Shown here in pieces: positions 1 through 8,936 of a stretch of DNA of 64,000 nt (position 1 is the first letter of the stretch; each line of letters begins with the position of its first letter). A model generated the notes under the pieces. The model saw only the letters and a list, made by a program, of their open reading frames with translations. It had not been told where the DNA came from and did no database searches. Source of the stretch: Kiritimatiellaceae bacterium. Its GTDB lineage: Bacteria; Verrucomicrobiota; Kiritimatiellia; Kiritimatiellales; Tichowtungiaceae. Position numbers and translations under genes: made by a program. The DNA is taken from NCBI GenBank assembly GCA_013141415.1, contig JABFQY010000003.1, positions 457,729-521,728 of the forward strand, in the 5' to 3' direction.

Positions 1-987
1 CATTACATCGACGCCGTCGGCTTCACCAAACATTTTCCGAAAGGTTCGCCGCAGGCCGTCACGCTGGCCGCTTACCGGCAGAATGCGCAGAACCGCAATA
101 TCGCGCTTGTCGGACGCATCAATCCGCATGTTCCGGATATCGCGATTAACTACACTACCGATGTTCTCCCGCTGGTTCCGACCGGTAGCGCGACGGAGCG
201 CCACATCATCGCCGCCTACGTCAATAAATCGCTTCAGAAATTTGCCGGCGAACAACTCATCGCCTACTGGGCCGAACTGCTCGGTATGGACAAAGAAAAA
301 GCCGCCGCTCTGATCAAAGACCGCCCAACGATGGAAGATAAAGTCCGCTCCAAACTGGCCAAGCGCGGCGGCTTCGGCTACGAGCAGCCGAGCGAAAAAA
401 CGTTCCCGCTGATGGAAGATTTCTGTGCGTGGGTCAAATCGTGTGACGCCATCCCGATGGAATCATGGCTCGATGGAACCAGCGCTGGTGAAAAAGATGC
501 CAAAGCAATTCTAGAATGTTCCGTTTCAAAAGGCACACAGTGCTTCAGCATTGTGCCGGATCGCAACTGGAACATTAAGGATGCGGATCAGAAGGCCGTA
601 AAAGTCGCCAACCTCCGGAAAGTGGTGCAGCTCTGCGACGCAATGGATCTGCCGATCAACATCGGCACCGAAATGAACAAAGGCGGGCTCCCCTTCGTGG
701 ACGATCTGTCCGGCCCAGTGCTGAGCGAATTCAAGCAAAGCTTCATCCGTGGCGCACAGATTCTCGTCGGTCACGCTATCTGCGCCCGTTTCGCCGATTT
801 CGCCTACGTCAGCGATTCCGCAGTCAGCGAATTTAAAACCCGCAAAGCGCGTAATGACTTCTTCGCCGCCGTCGGCGCGCTGCCGCCGGTTGACGCACGA
901 ATCGGCAACGCGTTACGCGCACTCGGAACCAAAGCCGCACACGGCATTATTTTTGATTCAGTCAAAACCGGCTCATGGAAAATTTAA
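1..987 (+). CDS. Partial (3' part): TIM-barrel-like sugar-metabolism protein of unknown function
   Basis: The frame is open from base 1 to a TAA stop, so only the last 328 residues are present and the start lies outside the window. I do not recognise the family firmly. Alternating hydrophobic strands and short polar motifs (WLDGTSAGE, INIGTEMN, ILVGHAICARF) look like a metal-dependent TIM-barrel hydrolase or isomerase, but that is inference. It is followed after 10 bases by a zinc dehydrogenase and then a class II aldolase, each with a good ribosome-binding site, so the three probably form one sugar-catabolic operon. It could equally be a uronate isomerase-like or PHP-like protein. Confidence 0.6.
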   Translation, partial: HYIDAVGFTKHFPKGSPQAVTLAAYRQNAQNRNIALVGRINPHVPDIAINYTTDVLPLVPTGSATERHIIAAYVNKSLQKFAGEQLIAYWAELLGMDKEKAAALIKDRPTMEDKVRSKLAKRGGFGYEQPSEKTFPLMEDFCAWVKSCDAIPMESWLDGTSAGEKDAKAILECSVSKGTQCFSIVPDRNWNIKDADQKAVKVANLRKVVQLCDAMDLPINIGTEMNKGGLPFVDDLSGPVLSEFKQSFIRGAQILVGHAICARFADFAYVSDSAVSEFKTRKARNDFFAAVGALPPVDARIGNALRALGTKAAHGIIFDSVKTGSWKI

Positions 988-997
988 AAGGAGAACA

Positions 998-2044
998 ATG
1001 AAAGCTGCATTGGTTAAAGGAAAAGGGATTGTTGAAGTCGGCGAAGTTCCGACGCCGTCGCCCAAAGCGGGTGAAGTTCTATTGAAAGTCGATGCCTGCG
1101 CGCTGTGCGGCACCGACCAGCGCGTACTGCGCGGCGAAAAAGCGATTTCTGTTCAAATCATCGGGCACGAAATTGCCGGAACGGTCGTCGAACTCGGCGC
1201 GGGAGTTACCGGCGTTAAGGTCGGCGGACGTTACGCAATTCAGGCGGTCATCGGATGCGGCCACTGCCCGCCCTGCAAAGCGAACCGTCAGAACCTGTGT
1301 GACAACACATTTAAAGCAATCGGCTATGCATTTAACGGCGGCTTTGCCGAATACATGATTATGCCAAAAGCCGGCGTTGATCAGGGCTGCCTGATTCCGA
1401 TTCCTGACAGCATGTCCGCCGAAGTCGGCACTCTGCTTGAACCGCTCAGCTGCTCAGTCAACGGTCTGCGCTGCATGCCGATTGAAGAAATGGACACTGT
1501 TGTCATTTTCGGCGCGGGCGTCATCGGCGTTCTCAACGCGCTGGTAGCTCATGCGCGCGGCGCCAAGGAAGTGATTGTGATGAACCGCACTCAGCCGCGA
1601 CTCGATATCATCAAAAAACTCGGCCTGCCGGTTGACCACATCGTCAATCTGGAAGAAAACGATCCGGTCGAATGGATTCGCAAGCACACTAACGGCGTCG
1701 GTGCCGGTGCGGTAATTCTTTCCGCTTCGGAAAAAGCGCTCGTACCGATCGGTATGCAAATGCTCCGCCGCGACGGACATCTTTCGCTCTTTGCCGGAAT
1801 GAATAAAGAAGCTCCGATGGAGCCTCTCAATGTCAATCTGATCCACTACGATGAACTCCACCTGCATGGTGCCAACAGCTCCGTCCGGCGCGACTATATC
1901 GAAGCGGCGGAAATGCTCACCGACGGACGGGTTGACGGTAATTCGCTGATCACTCATACATTCAAACTGGCTGACTTCAAAGAAGCGATGGCCACCCAGC
2001 TCGACCGCGCGTCCGGCTCGATGAAAATTATTATCAAACCGTAA
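998..2044 (+). CDS. Zinc-dependent medium-chain alcohol/polyol dehydrogenase
   Basis: A 348-residue protein of the sorbitol/threonine dehydrogenase type. Catalytic zinc ligands are visible as Cys37 (CGTD), His57-Glu58 (GHE) and Glu148; structural zinc cysteines are at 87, 90, 93 and 101. The Rossmann dinucleotide motif GAGVIG lies at 172-177. The ATG at 998 was chosen because AAGGAG sits just upstream and the protein then begins with the usual MKAALV-type start; a longer upstream reading would overlap the preceding gene. It lies between a partial sugar-metabolism gene and a class II aldolase, which suggests oxidation of a sugar alcohol, aldose or aldehyde intermediate. The exact substrate cannot be read from sequence. 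Confidence 0.9.
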   Translation: MKAALVKGKGIVEVGEVPTPSPKAGEVLLKVDACALCGTDQRVLRGEKAISVQIIGHEIAGTVVELGAGVTGVKVGGRYAIQAVIGCGHCPPCKANRQNLCDNTFKAIGYAFNGGFAEYMIMPKAGVDQGCLIPIPDSMSAEVGTLLEPLSCSVNGLRCMPIEEMDTVVIFGAGVIGVLNALVAHARGAKEVIVMNRTQPRLDIIKKLGLPVDHIVNLEENDPVEWIRKHTNGVGAGAVILSASEKALVPIGMQMLRRDGHLSLFAGMNKEAPMEPLNVNLIHYDELHLHGANSSVRRDYIEAAEMLTDGRVDGNSLITHTFKLADFKEAMATQLDRASGSMKIIIKP

Positions 2045-2062
2045 TCTGTTAAGGAGAATCCT

Positions 2063-2779
2063 ATGTCCCTGCTGAAAAAATACGAAGCCGAAGTCGGAAA
2101 GTTCCTCAAGGTCTGCCACAAACTGGCCGCCAACATGTACGTCACCGGTTTCGGTGGAAACGCCGCATGGAAGCTTGAAAAAGACCTCATCCTGATCACG
2201 CCAACCATGATGAATAAAGGCGACATTCAGAAAGAAGATGTTGTTTTTATTAACGGCAAAGGTGAAACAGTCGAAGGCAAACGCCGTCCGACCGGTGAAC
2301 GTCCGATGTATCTCAAATTTTTTGAAGAACGCCCGGACATCGTCTCTGTGATTCATTGTCACGCGCCCAACGTCGGCTCGTTTGCAATTATGGACGGCCC
2401 GAACCTGTTGATGAGACCCTTTTTCCCGGAAACGACCCACGAAGTCGGTCCGGTGCCGGTTGTTCCGTACGCCGAACCGCTGACACAAAAACTGGCTGAC
2501 AACTTCAGTCCGGTAATCCAAAAATATAACAGCTTTCTGATGGAAAATCATGGACTGGTAACCATGAGTCCCGAACCGATCGACTACACCATGATGAACG
2601 TCGAACTGCTGGAAATGTCTGCGTACTCCATCCTTCAAGCGCTTGCGACCGGCGGGAAGTTAAAAGAGCTTACACACGAAGCCGTCAAGGGACTCGGAAA
2701 TGTAATGCGGGCTCGTAATTGCCCCATGTTCGGCGCGCCTGGCGTGCATAAAACACTTGAAGGAATGTACTTCGAATAA
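2063..2779 (+). CDS. Class II aldolase family protein (rhamnulose/fuculose-phosphate aldolase-like)
   Basis: 238 residues matching the class II aldolase/adducin fold. Metal-binding histidines are seen in HCHAP (His98, His100) and in ENHG (His163), and Glu79 in a GERPMY motif sits where the catalytic acid of fuculose-1-phosphate aldolase is found. Members of this family cleave ketose-1-phosphates of deoxy sugars to dihydroxyacetone phosphate and lactaldehyde. It starts at an ATG preceded by AAGGAG, 18 bases after the dehydrogenase, so it is probably cotranscribed. Together with the convergent second aldolase at 2817-3869 it points to L-fucose or L-rhamnose use, though substrate assignment is inference. 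Confidence 0.85.
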   Translation: MSLLKKYEAEVGKFLKVCHKLAANMYVTGFGGNAAWKLEKDLILITPTMMNKGDIQKEDVVFINGKGETVEGKRRPTGERPMYLKFFEERPDIVSVIHCHAPNVGSFAIMDGPNLLMRPFFPETTHEVGPVPVVPYAEPLTQKLADNFSPVIQKYNSFLMENHGLVTMSPEPIDYTMMNVELLEMSAYSILQALATGGKLKELTHEAVKGLGNVMRARNCPMFGAPGVHKTLEGMYFE

Positions 2780-2816
2780 GAGCATGACTGGGGCGTTTGC
2801 TCCTGAAACTGGAAGT

Positions 2817-3869
2817 CTATTTCATCTGATTGGAGCGGTAAGATTCCACTTCCCAGTTTTCAATAAACTCGCGTGCGCCGGTTGTCATAAACTGAAGTCC
2901 GCCGAAAGCCTCAGCCAGTTGCTGAACCAGCGCACCGTCCTGTGCCAAAACCAGCGCAAGATCAGCCGACTTCTGCGAAGCGCCTGCGCCGAATACGGCA
3001 CCGTCCGCCACAATAACGCGCGGAGAATATCCGTGTTTCTTTTTGAAAGCGGCGATGTGTTCTTCTGTCAGCGTTCCAGTGAACGGATAGGACTTTGAAT
3101 AGACGATGTGATCCGGCGTCACCGGGCCATCCGCCACAGCAAACCGACCGGAAAAGGCAATACTGACACTTTCGCCGTCCAGCAGACGTTTCACGTTTTC
3201 AATCCCGCAGGCAGTCGGCTTGCCCACGAGCAGTTCGGTTGGAACACCTGCGTTGGCATACGCCGCTTTCAAGGTTCCGATGACGTTTGCGTAAAGCCCG
3301 CGAATTTCACCGGCTGTATCGGCCGCAACAAAAACACCATGATTTTCGAGAAAAAGAACGGACGGCTCGCGATTATGAGCGGCACGATACGTTTCAATTT
3401 CGGTGCGAACGTGCATACAAAGTGTATAACCGGGGTCGATGTAACCAATCCAAAGCGCTTCCGGAAAAAGTTTGGCGCAAACTGTTTTTCCGTTTTTTGC
3501 ACACGTCATGCCGTTGACGAGCGCCGGATGGGTATGCACCACAAACGTTGCATTGAACACATTGTGCAGGGGCGCTTCAACAGATGGACGTCCAGATGAA
3601 CCGGACATCACGGCATCGGCCATCACATTTTTCACCAGATCTTCGCGTGAGGCTTTATCGGCGGGCGTTTTCACCGCATAGAGCGCATTGATTTTATGGC
3701 GGTTCATTGCAACAAACGTTTCGGGTTGCAGTCCGCTCAGCGTGGTGCCGGAAGGTTTAATCCAAAGCGTCTCCGCATTTTTACAAGAGGTGTTTCCGCC
3801 TCCGCCCTTCACATAATCAGCGCCACCGAATTCATGCGAGAGTTCCGTTATCGTCGTTAGACTGTCCAT
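2817..3869 (-). CDS. Class II aldolase (rhamnulose-1-phosphate aldolase domain, RhaD/YuxG-like)
   Basis: 350 residues with a class II aldolase domain: glycine-rich GGGGNTS near residue 22, metal-ligand motifs HTHPAL and ENHGV, and a C-terminal tail. It resembles the aldolase half of the bifunctional rhamnulose-1-phosphate aldolase/dehydrogenase family but lacks the short-chain dehydrogenase half. The start ATG has GGAGAA upstream. It converges on the 2063-2779 aldolase with 37 bases between them and is the last gene of the lpxI-esterase-lpxB run, 14 bases after lpxB. The two aldolases are not close copies, so they probably differ in substrate. Confidence 0.85.
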   Translation of the reverse strand: MDSLTTITELSHEFGGADYVKGGGGNTSCKNAETLWIKPSGTTLSGLQPETFVAMNRHKINALYAVKTPADKASREDLVKNVMADAVMSGSSGRPSVEAPLHNVFNATFVVHTHPALVNGMTCAKNGKTVCAKLFPEALWIGYIDPGYTLCMHVRTEIETYRAAHNREPSVLFLENHGVFVAADTAGEIRGLYANVIGTLKAAYANAGVPTELLVGKPTACGIENVKRLLDGESVSIAFSGRFAVADGPVTPDHIVYSKSYPFTGTLTEEHIAAFKKKHGYSPRVIVADGAVFGAGASQKSADLALVLAQDGALVQQLAEAFGGLQFMTTGAREFIENWEVESYRSNQMK

Positions 3870-3883
3870 CGTGTTCTCCTAAA

Positions 3884-5023
3884 TCAGTTGAGTTCATTTG
3901 AAATAATTTCCGCAACACGGCCGGCAGGACGTCCGGAGCCAAGCATTTTTTCCAAGGCTTGGAATTTTTCAATCATCGCTGCGCGCACCGGTGTACTGTT
4001 CATCAGCGGATCAATGGTTGCGACCAGTTCAATCGGACGCATGTGCTGCTGGAGCCTCTCCGGCATAATTTCTTTGCCGGAAACAATGTTGGCGATACCG
4101 AGCCACGGAATGCGGATCAGCGCACGGGCAAACAGATAGTTCAAAAAACCTCCGCGATAAACCAGCACAGTCGGACAGCGCAACAGCGCGGCTTCCAGCG
4201 TCGCTGTGCCGGAGGCGACAAAGGCGGCGTCGGCCTGTTTGAGCACTTCGCGCGCCTTGCCGGACAGAATGGAAATATTGCGCGGTGCTTTACCCGTTTT
4301 TTGCAAGATGGATTCGACCAGTGCAAGGCGGCGCTCCGGAACCGGAATCAAAAACGACACGTCGGAACGCGACTGTTCCAAAAGTTGCGCCGCTTCGAGC
4401 AGCGGAGGCAGAATGTAAATAATTTCCTGTTTCCGGCTTCCGGGCAGCAGAGCGATTTTCTTTTTACCGTTCCATGGCAGCGGCTCCGGATCTTTCGTCC
4501 GGAACTCGCGCAGTTCATCCACCATCGGATGTCCGACGAAATCGACTTTCAGATCAACGCCCTTAAACACATCGACTTCAAACGGAAAAATAACCATCAG
4601 CCGGTCAATAATCTTCGCCATCTTCGGAATACGTCCGCGGTTCCACGCCCAGACCTGCGGGCAGACATAGTAAAGAACTTTGATGCCGCGCCGTTTGAGC
4701 TCGCCAGCAAGGCGCAGGTTAAAGCCCGGATAGTCAACCAGCAGAGCGGCAACCGGTTTGCGCCGATCCGCTTCAGCCAGTATTTCTGAAAATGTCCGCT
4801 TGAAGAACGGATAGCGTTTCAGCACTTCGGCAATGCCGAGCACATCCATTTCCCTCGTGTCATGCAACAGTTCGACGCCTTCGGAACGAAGTTTGTCGCC
4901 GCCGATTCCCCAGAACGTCAGATCGGGCCGTTTTTCCCGAAGCGCACGGATCACATCCGCCGCATGCATGTCACCGGAATCTTCGCCTGCTATGACCAGA
5001 ATGGATTTCACATTTTCTGACAT
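3884..5023 (-). CDS. lpxB: Lipid-A-disaccharide synthase LpxB
   Basis: 379 residues, the usual LpxB length. It joins UDP-2,3-diacylglucosamine to lipid X to give the tetra-acyl disaccharide-1-phosphate core of lipid A at the inner membrane. Recognisable family motifs are the N-terminal AGEDSGD with DMHAADVIRAL, LLVDYPGFN, VCPQVWAW, FVGHPMVDE and LLPGSRKQE. The ATG at 5023 was chosen over an in-frame TTG at 5035. The start lies a few bases after the stop of the upstream esterase gene, so translation is probably coupled. It shares its run with lpxI, whose product makes lipid X, an LpxB substrate. Confidence 0.96.
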   Translation of the reverse strand: MSENVKSILVIAGEDSGDMHAADVIRALREKRPDLTFWGIGGDKLRSEGVELLHDTREMDVLGIAEVLKRYPFFKRTFSEILAEADRRKPVAALLVDYPGFNLRLAGELKRRGIKVLYYVCPQVWAWNRGRIPKMAKIIDRLMVIFPFEVDVFKGVDLKVDFVGHPMVDELREFRTKDPEPLPWNGKKKIALLPGSRKQEIIYILPPLLEAAQLLEQSRSDVSFLIPVPERRLALVESILQKTGKAPRNISILSGKAREVLKQADAAFVASGTATLEAALLRCPTVLVYRGGFLNYLFARALIRIPWLGIANIVSGKEIMPERLQQHMRPIELVATIDPLMNSTPVRAAMIEKFQALEKMLGSGRPAGRVAEIISNELN

Positions 5024-5028
5024 TCTTT

Positions 5029-6096
5029 TTACCAACCGGTTATCTCGCGAACCTTCGCTGCCAGCTCGTCCGCCATTTCGCGATGTTTTTTAACGCTGGG
5101 GTGAAAACTTTTTCCACCCTGATCATCTGAGCCAGCATACTTGGAATAGATCAATACGGATACGTTGTCGAACTGCGCGGCAATCTCAGACAACCAACTC
5201 TGCACAGGGTCATACCTCATAGGACCGATACTCAGAATAATCTTTGAACCCGGAGCATCCGCGCGAAGTCGTTTGATTAAGCGACAGGCTGCATCGACAT
5301 AATCCTCCTTCTTGAGAGGTTCTTTGCCGCTATTCGTGCCGGCGTCGTTCGTGCCCAGATTAATGGCGATGACATCCGGAACAAACTGCGAATGGTTCCA
5401 GGCCGGAGTGGCTGAAGCCGGCAGAGTCCGATCGAAAAGATCCGGGATCGTATCTTCCAGATAATTCTCCGCACCAATATTCCTGTACATACCTTTTCCG
5501 GACCAGCAGACCATCATCAGATCCGCATCGAGAGACCGGGCCGCGATGGCCGCATAGGACAGATAGCCGTTTTCGTTTTCAACTGTATTATTTGCCTGTT
5601 GAGCTGCGGCTTCGTTGGCGTACCCGCAGGTGATCGAGTCGCCGAGAACCAGCAGCTTGTGCTGACGGGGCGCAGGCGCGGAAAAAGCGCCATCCGTCGA
5701 CGCACCAAAACCACCGAAACGAACGACTCCTTTCCCGCTAAGAGCACCTTCACTGCGCCGGAATAAGAGAATGTGATGTTTTTCTCCAGCGGCTAACCCT
5801 GAAGCAATCGGATAGGTGCTTTTCTCCGGGATCACGAGGATGAAGTTTTCTTTACCGTCTACTACGGCGGTAATTCCAACTTTACTGCCGCCTGAGAGTT
5901 CCAATGTGGCAGAAATTTCTGAGCCGGTGAAAATGGTTTCGATCTGGCTCCCGCTCCAGCCAAATTGATAGTCATCGGTAAAACGGCCGACGTAGCGGAT
6001 TGCCGGATCGGCTGGCGATAACACCTTCAGGTCTTCTGCTGACACCCGGCAAACCAGAACAGCAACAACCAACAACACACCAAACAGCTTTTTCAT
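5029..6096 (-). CDS. Secreted SGNH esterase, carbohydrate esterase family 2-like
   Basis: 355 residues. A hydrophobic signal peptide (MKKLFGVLLVVAVLVCRVSA) is followed by a beta-rich N-terminal domain of about 110 residues and an SGNH/GDSL hydrolase domain with GDSITCG (catalytic Ser), GTNDAG and a C-terminal FHPS histidine block. This two-domain order is that of CE2 acetyl esterases, which remove acetyl groups from plant polysaccharides. The ATG at 6096 gives the signal peptide and has GAGGAA upstream. It overlaps the end of lpxI by position, so it sits inside a lipid A gene run, an odd place for a polysaccharide esterase. A role in deacetylating surface glycan is possible but unproven. Confidence 0.85.
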   Translation of the reverse strand: MKKLFGVLLVVAVLVCRVSAEDLKVLSPADPAIRYVGRFTDDYQFGWSGSQIETIFTGSEISATLELSGGSKVGITAVVDGKENFILVIPEKSTYPIASGLAAGEKHHILLFRRSEGALSGKGVVRFGGFGASTDGAFSAPAPRQHKLLVLGDSITCGYANEAAAQQANNTVENENGYLSYAAIAARSLDADLMMVCWSGKGMYRNIGAENYLEDTIPDLFDRTLPASATPAWNHSQFVPDVIAINLGTNDAGTNSGKEPLKKEDYVDAACRLIKRLRADAPGSKIILSIGPMRYDPVQSWLSEIAAQFDNVSVLIYSKYAGSDDQGGKSFHPSVKKHREMADELAAKVREITGW

Positions 6097-6109
6097 TGTT
6101 GTCATTTCC

Positions 6110-6931
6110 TCACTCAATTCTCTTTAATACAACAATACTTATTCCTGCGGCATTTGCTTTTTTTACCACGGCCTCTTTTTCAATCAGAATAGCGCCACTC
6201 TCTTCCAAAGCCAGACAGGTTGCCCCGCTTTTTATCATTGAGCGCAAGGTTTTCATTCCGATGATCGGAATGTCGAAGCGCATATCGTGTCCGGCCTTTG
6301 GAACCTTAACGACAACTGCGCCGCGTCCGCCGAGCTTCCCGCCGCGCCGAATCGCTTTATTAGTGCCTTCAAATGCTTCAATAGCAAGAACCGTCCCTTC
6401 TCTCACAACGACCGTCTGCCCGATATCCAGATGGCTGGTGTCTTTGATAACGCGGCGACCGATCTGGATATCGTTAAGCTCACGCGCATCCGGTGAACGG
6501 GCTGTAAGCAGTCCGGCTGCCGGCATATAGTCCTGCATGAAAGAGCTGGCCGGCAGCACCTTTACCCCGGTCTTTTCGATTTCGGCGGTAATACCGCCGA
6601 GAACCGTGTGTGCATTTTTGACCGGCAGGCTTTTGAGAAGTTCAAGAAGTGCCCTATCCAGTCCAAGACGAAAAATGTTAGCAGGGCTGATTTGACCGGC
6701 CATGACCGCGTGCCGGGCACCGCACGTCTTCAGCACGTCCAGCATCGGCCCCAGACCGACGCGCAGCCAAATGACTTCGTCGGCAACTTGCGCGATCCCG
6801 CGACTGGTTTCTCCTTTGAAAGCAATGGCAATAATACGTTTTACGCCGCGGGAGCGGGCGGCGCAGGCAAGCCGTAACGGGTAGTCGTCCCGTCCGGCAA
6901 TCAGAGCCAGTGTTTCGGGTGTTTCATTCAT
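6110..6931 (-). CDS. lpxI: UDP-2,3-diacylglucosamine pyrophosphatase LpxI
   Basis: 273 residues of the LpxI (DUF1009) family, which hydrolyses UDP-2,3-diacylglucosamine to lipid X and UMP in organisms that lack LpxH. Visible family features are the N-terminal LIAGRDDYPLRLA, the mid-protein GQISP, and a C-terminal domain with RRGGKLGGRGAVVVKV and DIPIIGMKTL. It heads a minus-strand run lpxI, esterase, lpxB, aldolase and is divergent from the MFS gene. The ATG at 6931 is used. Confidence 0.95.
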   Translation of the reverse strand: MNETPETLALIAGRDDYPLRLACAARSRGVKRIIAIAFKGETSRGIAQVADEVIWLRVGLGPMLDVLKTCGARHAVMAGQISPANIFRLGLDRALLELLKSLPVKNAHTVLGGITAEIEKTGVKVLPASSFMQDYMPAAGLLTARSPDARELNDIQIGRRVIKDTSHLDIGQTVVVREGTVLAIEAFEGTNKAIRRGGKLGGRGAVVVKVPKAGHDMRFDIPIIGMKTLRSMIKSGATCLALEESGAILIEKEAVVKKANAAGISIVVLKRIE

Positions 6932-6998
6932 GACAGGGAAAATGGCAGAAGTTTACGTTCCTTGAAACTTTTTTCTCCAGGGTTTGGAAACCATCGGC

Positions 6999-7026
6999 TT
7001 GCTGAAAGGCCTGCCGCTTCTATAAT
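6999..7026 (+). promoter_or_regulatory. Sigma-70-type promoter of a leaderless MFS gene
   Basis: TTGCTG (6999-7004), a 16-base spacer and a perfect TATAAT (7021-7026). The ATG follows only 9 bases after the -10 box and no Shine-Dalgarno sequence precedes it, so the transcript is predicted to begin at or within a few bases of the start codon. Confidence 0.6.
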
Positions 7027-7035
7027 GCGCGGTTT

Positions 7036-8313
7036 ATGAGTTACCCGCCGGAAATAAGAAAGGCCCTGCGTAACATTACAATCGGACAGTGCGCCGGACT
7101 GCTTGGTCCGCTTCTTTTCGGCAACGGGTTCATGCTGGCCTATTTCCTACGGCTGGGCGTCCCCTCCTACCGCATCCTGTTTCTTTTTGCACTACTGCCG
7201 CTGATCAATATGGCGCTGACCCTGCCCTTCGCCTGGACATCAGACCGTTCCGGTAAAAAGAAAATCGGCGGCACCGGTCTTGCGGTTTCTATCATCGGTT
7301 TTTTCATGCTTCCGCTGGCCGCTTTTACTTCACACGATGCTCTGTGGTGGCTGACGGCAGGCATCCTGATTTTTTCCGTCGGCAACGCGGCCAATGGAGC
7401 CAGCTGGTTTGCACTACTGAGTCCACTTGTCCCAGAAGGAATCCGCGGAAGATGGTTTGGACAAATGCGAATGTCCTGGCAGACCACCTCCATTCTTTTT
7501 TCATTGGGACTGACTGTTCTATTGCGCCACAACCCAGAGTTATACATTTTCCAGTTTCTACTGGCGGCGACAGGCATCCTCATGATTGTGCGATTGGCCT
7601 TTTACTCACAAATACCGGAACTGGAACCGGTCAACCCGCATCGCGAAGGGTTCCTTCAGACCGCCGGATCATTGCTGAAAATACAGGACTACACGCGATT
7701 CTGCATTTACGGATTTCTGCTGGCATTTATCAACGGCGTAGCGGGTCTTTTCGGGCTGCTGGAAAAGGAAGTCCTTGGGTTCAGTGACAGCCAGCTGATC
7801 ATGATGGGAAACCTGCTTTCCATCGGCACGATCGCCGGATTTTTTATCGGCGGAAAAATTGTCGACCACTTCGGAACAAAACCCGTTTTCCTCGCGGGTC
7901 ATATCGGTCTTGCCCTCTCGCTAACCGGGATTTTGCTGCGCAACTTTTCACCCTTGGCAATGATCCCGACAATCGGGACGATTTTATTATTATGCGGGGC
8001 GACACAAGGTGCTGTCGGTATTGCCGGCACATCAGAACTGCTGGCGCTGATCCCGTCCAAAAACAAATCGCTCTCAACCGGATTCAACATGACACTTGCG
8101 GCAGCAGGCGCCTCCTTGGCCGGTTTTTTGAACGGACACCTTCTAAAAATAAAATTGCTTCCCGACTCCTGGATACTTTTCGGAAAGTCAATGAGCGCCT
8201 ACGACATACTCTTCATCGGCTTTTTAGCGATGACGGCTCTGATGGCTGTAACACTGGGGCTCGTGCCGACCATCCGGCAGATACGCAGTCAGTGGATACC
8301 TCAAAACAACTGA
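7036..8313 (+). CDS. Major facilitator superfamily transporter
   Basis: 425 residues with about 12 hydrophobic helices and a short cytoplasmic loop after TM2 carrying TSDRSGKKKIGG, the classical MFS loop 2-3 motif (D-R-x-G-[KR]). No substrate motif is recognisable. The gene is divergent from lpxI and convergent with the exonuclease gene at 8322 with only 8 bases between. Its start codon lies 9 bases after a strong -10 box with no ribosome-binding site, so it is probably translated from a leaderless mRNA. A drug or sugar efflux role would be guesswork. Confidence 0.85.
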   Translation: MSYPPEIRKALRNITIGQCAGLLGPLLFGNGFMLAYFLRLGVPSYRILFLFALLPLINMALTLPFAWTSDRSGKKKIGGTGLAVSIIGFFMLPLAAFTSHDALWWLTAGILIFSVGNAANGASWFALLSPLVPEGIRGRWFGQMRMSWQTTSILFSLGLTVLLRHNPELYIFQFLLAATGILMIVRLAFYSQIPELEPVNPHREGFLQTAGSLLKIQDYTRFCIYGFLLAFINGVAGLFGLLEKEVLGFSDSQLIMMGNLLSIGTIAGFFIGGKIVDHFGTKPVFLAGHIGLALSLTGILLRNFSPLAMIPTIGTILLLCGATQGAVGIAGTSELLALIPSKNKSLSTGFNMTLAAAGASLAGFLNGHLLKIKLLPDSWILFGKSMSAYDILFIGFLAMTALMAVTLGLVPTIRQIRSQWIPQNN

Positions 8314-8321
8314 GCTGAAAA

Positions 8322-8936
8322 TTATGCTGTGAGGTGCATGTGAGAGCGATAATAGGCGAGTTCGGCGGCAGAAGCTACGATATCGAAATAGGCGTCGTGC
8401 TGGCGCAGGCGGCGCAGATCCGCTTCCGGGAAATATTTTTTGACGGTTTTCAAATCGTCCTTCTGAAACTCCTCACCTTCCGTCAAATCAAGCCACTGGA
8501 TTTTCAGCGCGGAAACGTCCAGCAGGCGATAGTGCAGCCGTGAAGTGAATACCGGCAGAAATTTCCGGGCGAGTATCCAGTCGGTATGAACACTGTTGCC
8601 AGCCATAAGCGGACGCTTCTGGATGGTTTTGGTCGGCGTGCCGCACCAGCGGTCAACAAAGGCGGTCAGTTTTGAATCAATTTCTTCAACCGGCACAGCA
8701 GCGTTTGACCGGCATTTTTTCACAAGCTCCGGAAGATTTTTTTCCACCCACGGGCTGAGTGGAACGGTTTCGGAAAGCCGGACGTGGAAATTCAGATCCT
8801 CTTCCGGCGGCGTAATGCGTTTGAGGTCTTTATCCGTCAGCATAACGGCGACCTGCAGCAACTGCGCCTCGTCGAGTTCAAGCGACGTAAACTCGGTATC
8901 AAACCAGACGTAGGCGGTTGACGCTTTCCCTGTCAT
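8322..8936 (-). CDS. DEDDh 3'-5' exonuclease, oligoribonuclease-like
   Basis: 204 residues. The DEDD exonuclease motifs are present: FDTEF near the N-terminus (Exo I), a central GNSVHTDWILARK block (Exo II) and HDAYFDI near the C-terminus (Exo III, His-x4-Asp). The order and the 200-residue length match oligoribonuclease (Orn), which degrades short RNA such as pGpG. It differs from standard Orn in detail, so a related DnaQ-like role is possible. Its ATG overlaps the TGA of ackA (ATGA), so it is the last gene of the pta-ackA run. Confidence 0.75.
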   Translation of the reverse strand: MTGKASTAYVWFDTEFTSLELDEAQLLQVAVMLTDKDLKRITPPEEDLNFHVRLSETVPLSPWVEKNLPELVKKCRSNAAVPVEEIDSKLTAFVDRWCGTPTKTIQKRPLMAGNSVHTDWILARKFLPVFTSRLHYRLLDVSALKIQWLDLTEGEEFQKDDLKTVKKYFPEADLRRLRQHDAYFDIVASAAELAYYRSHMHLTA

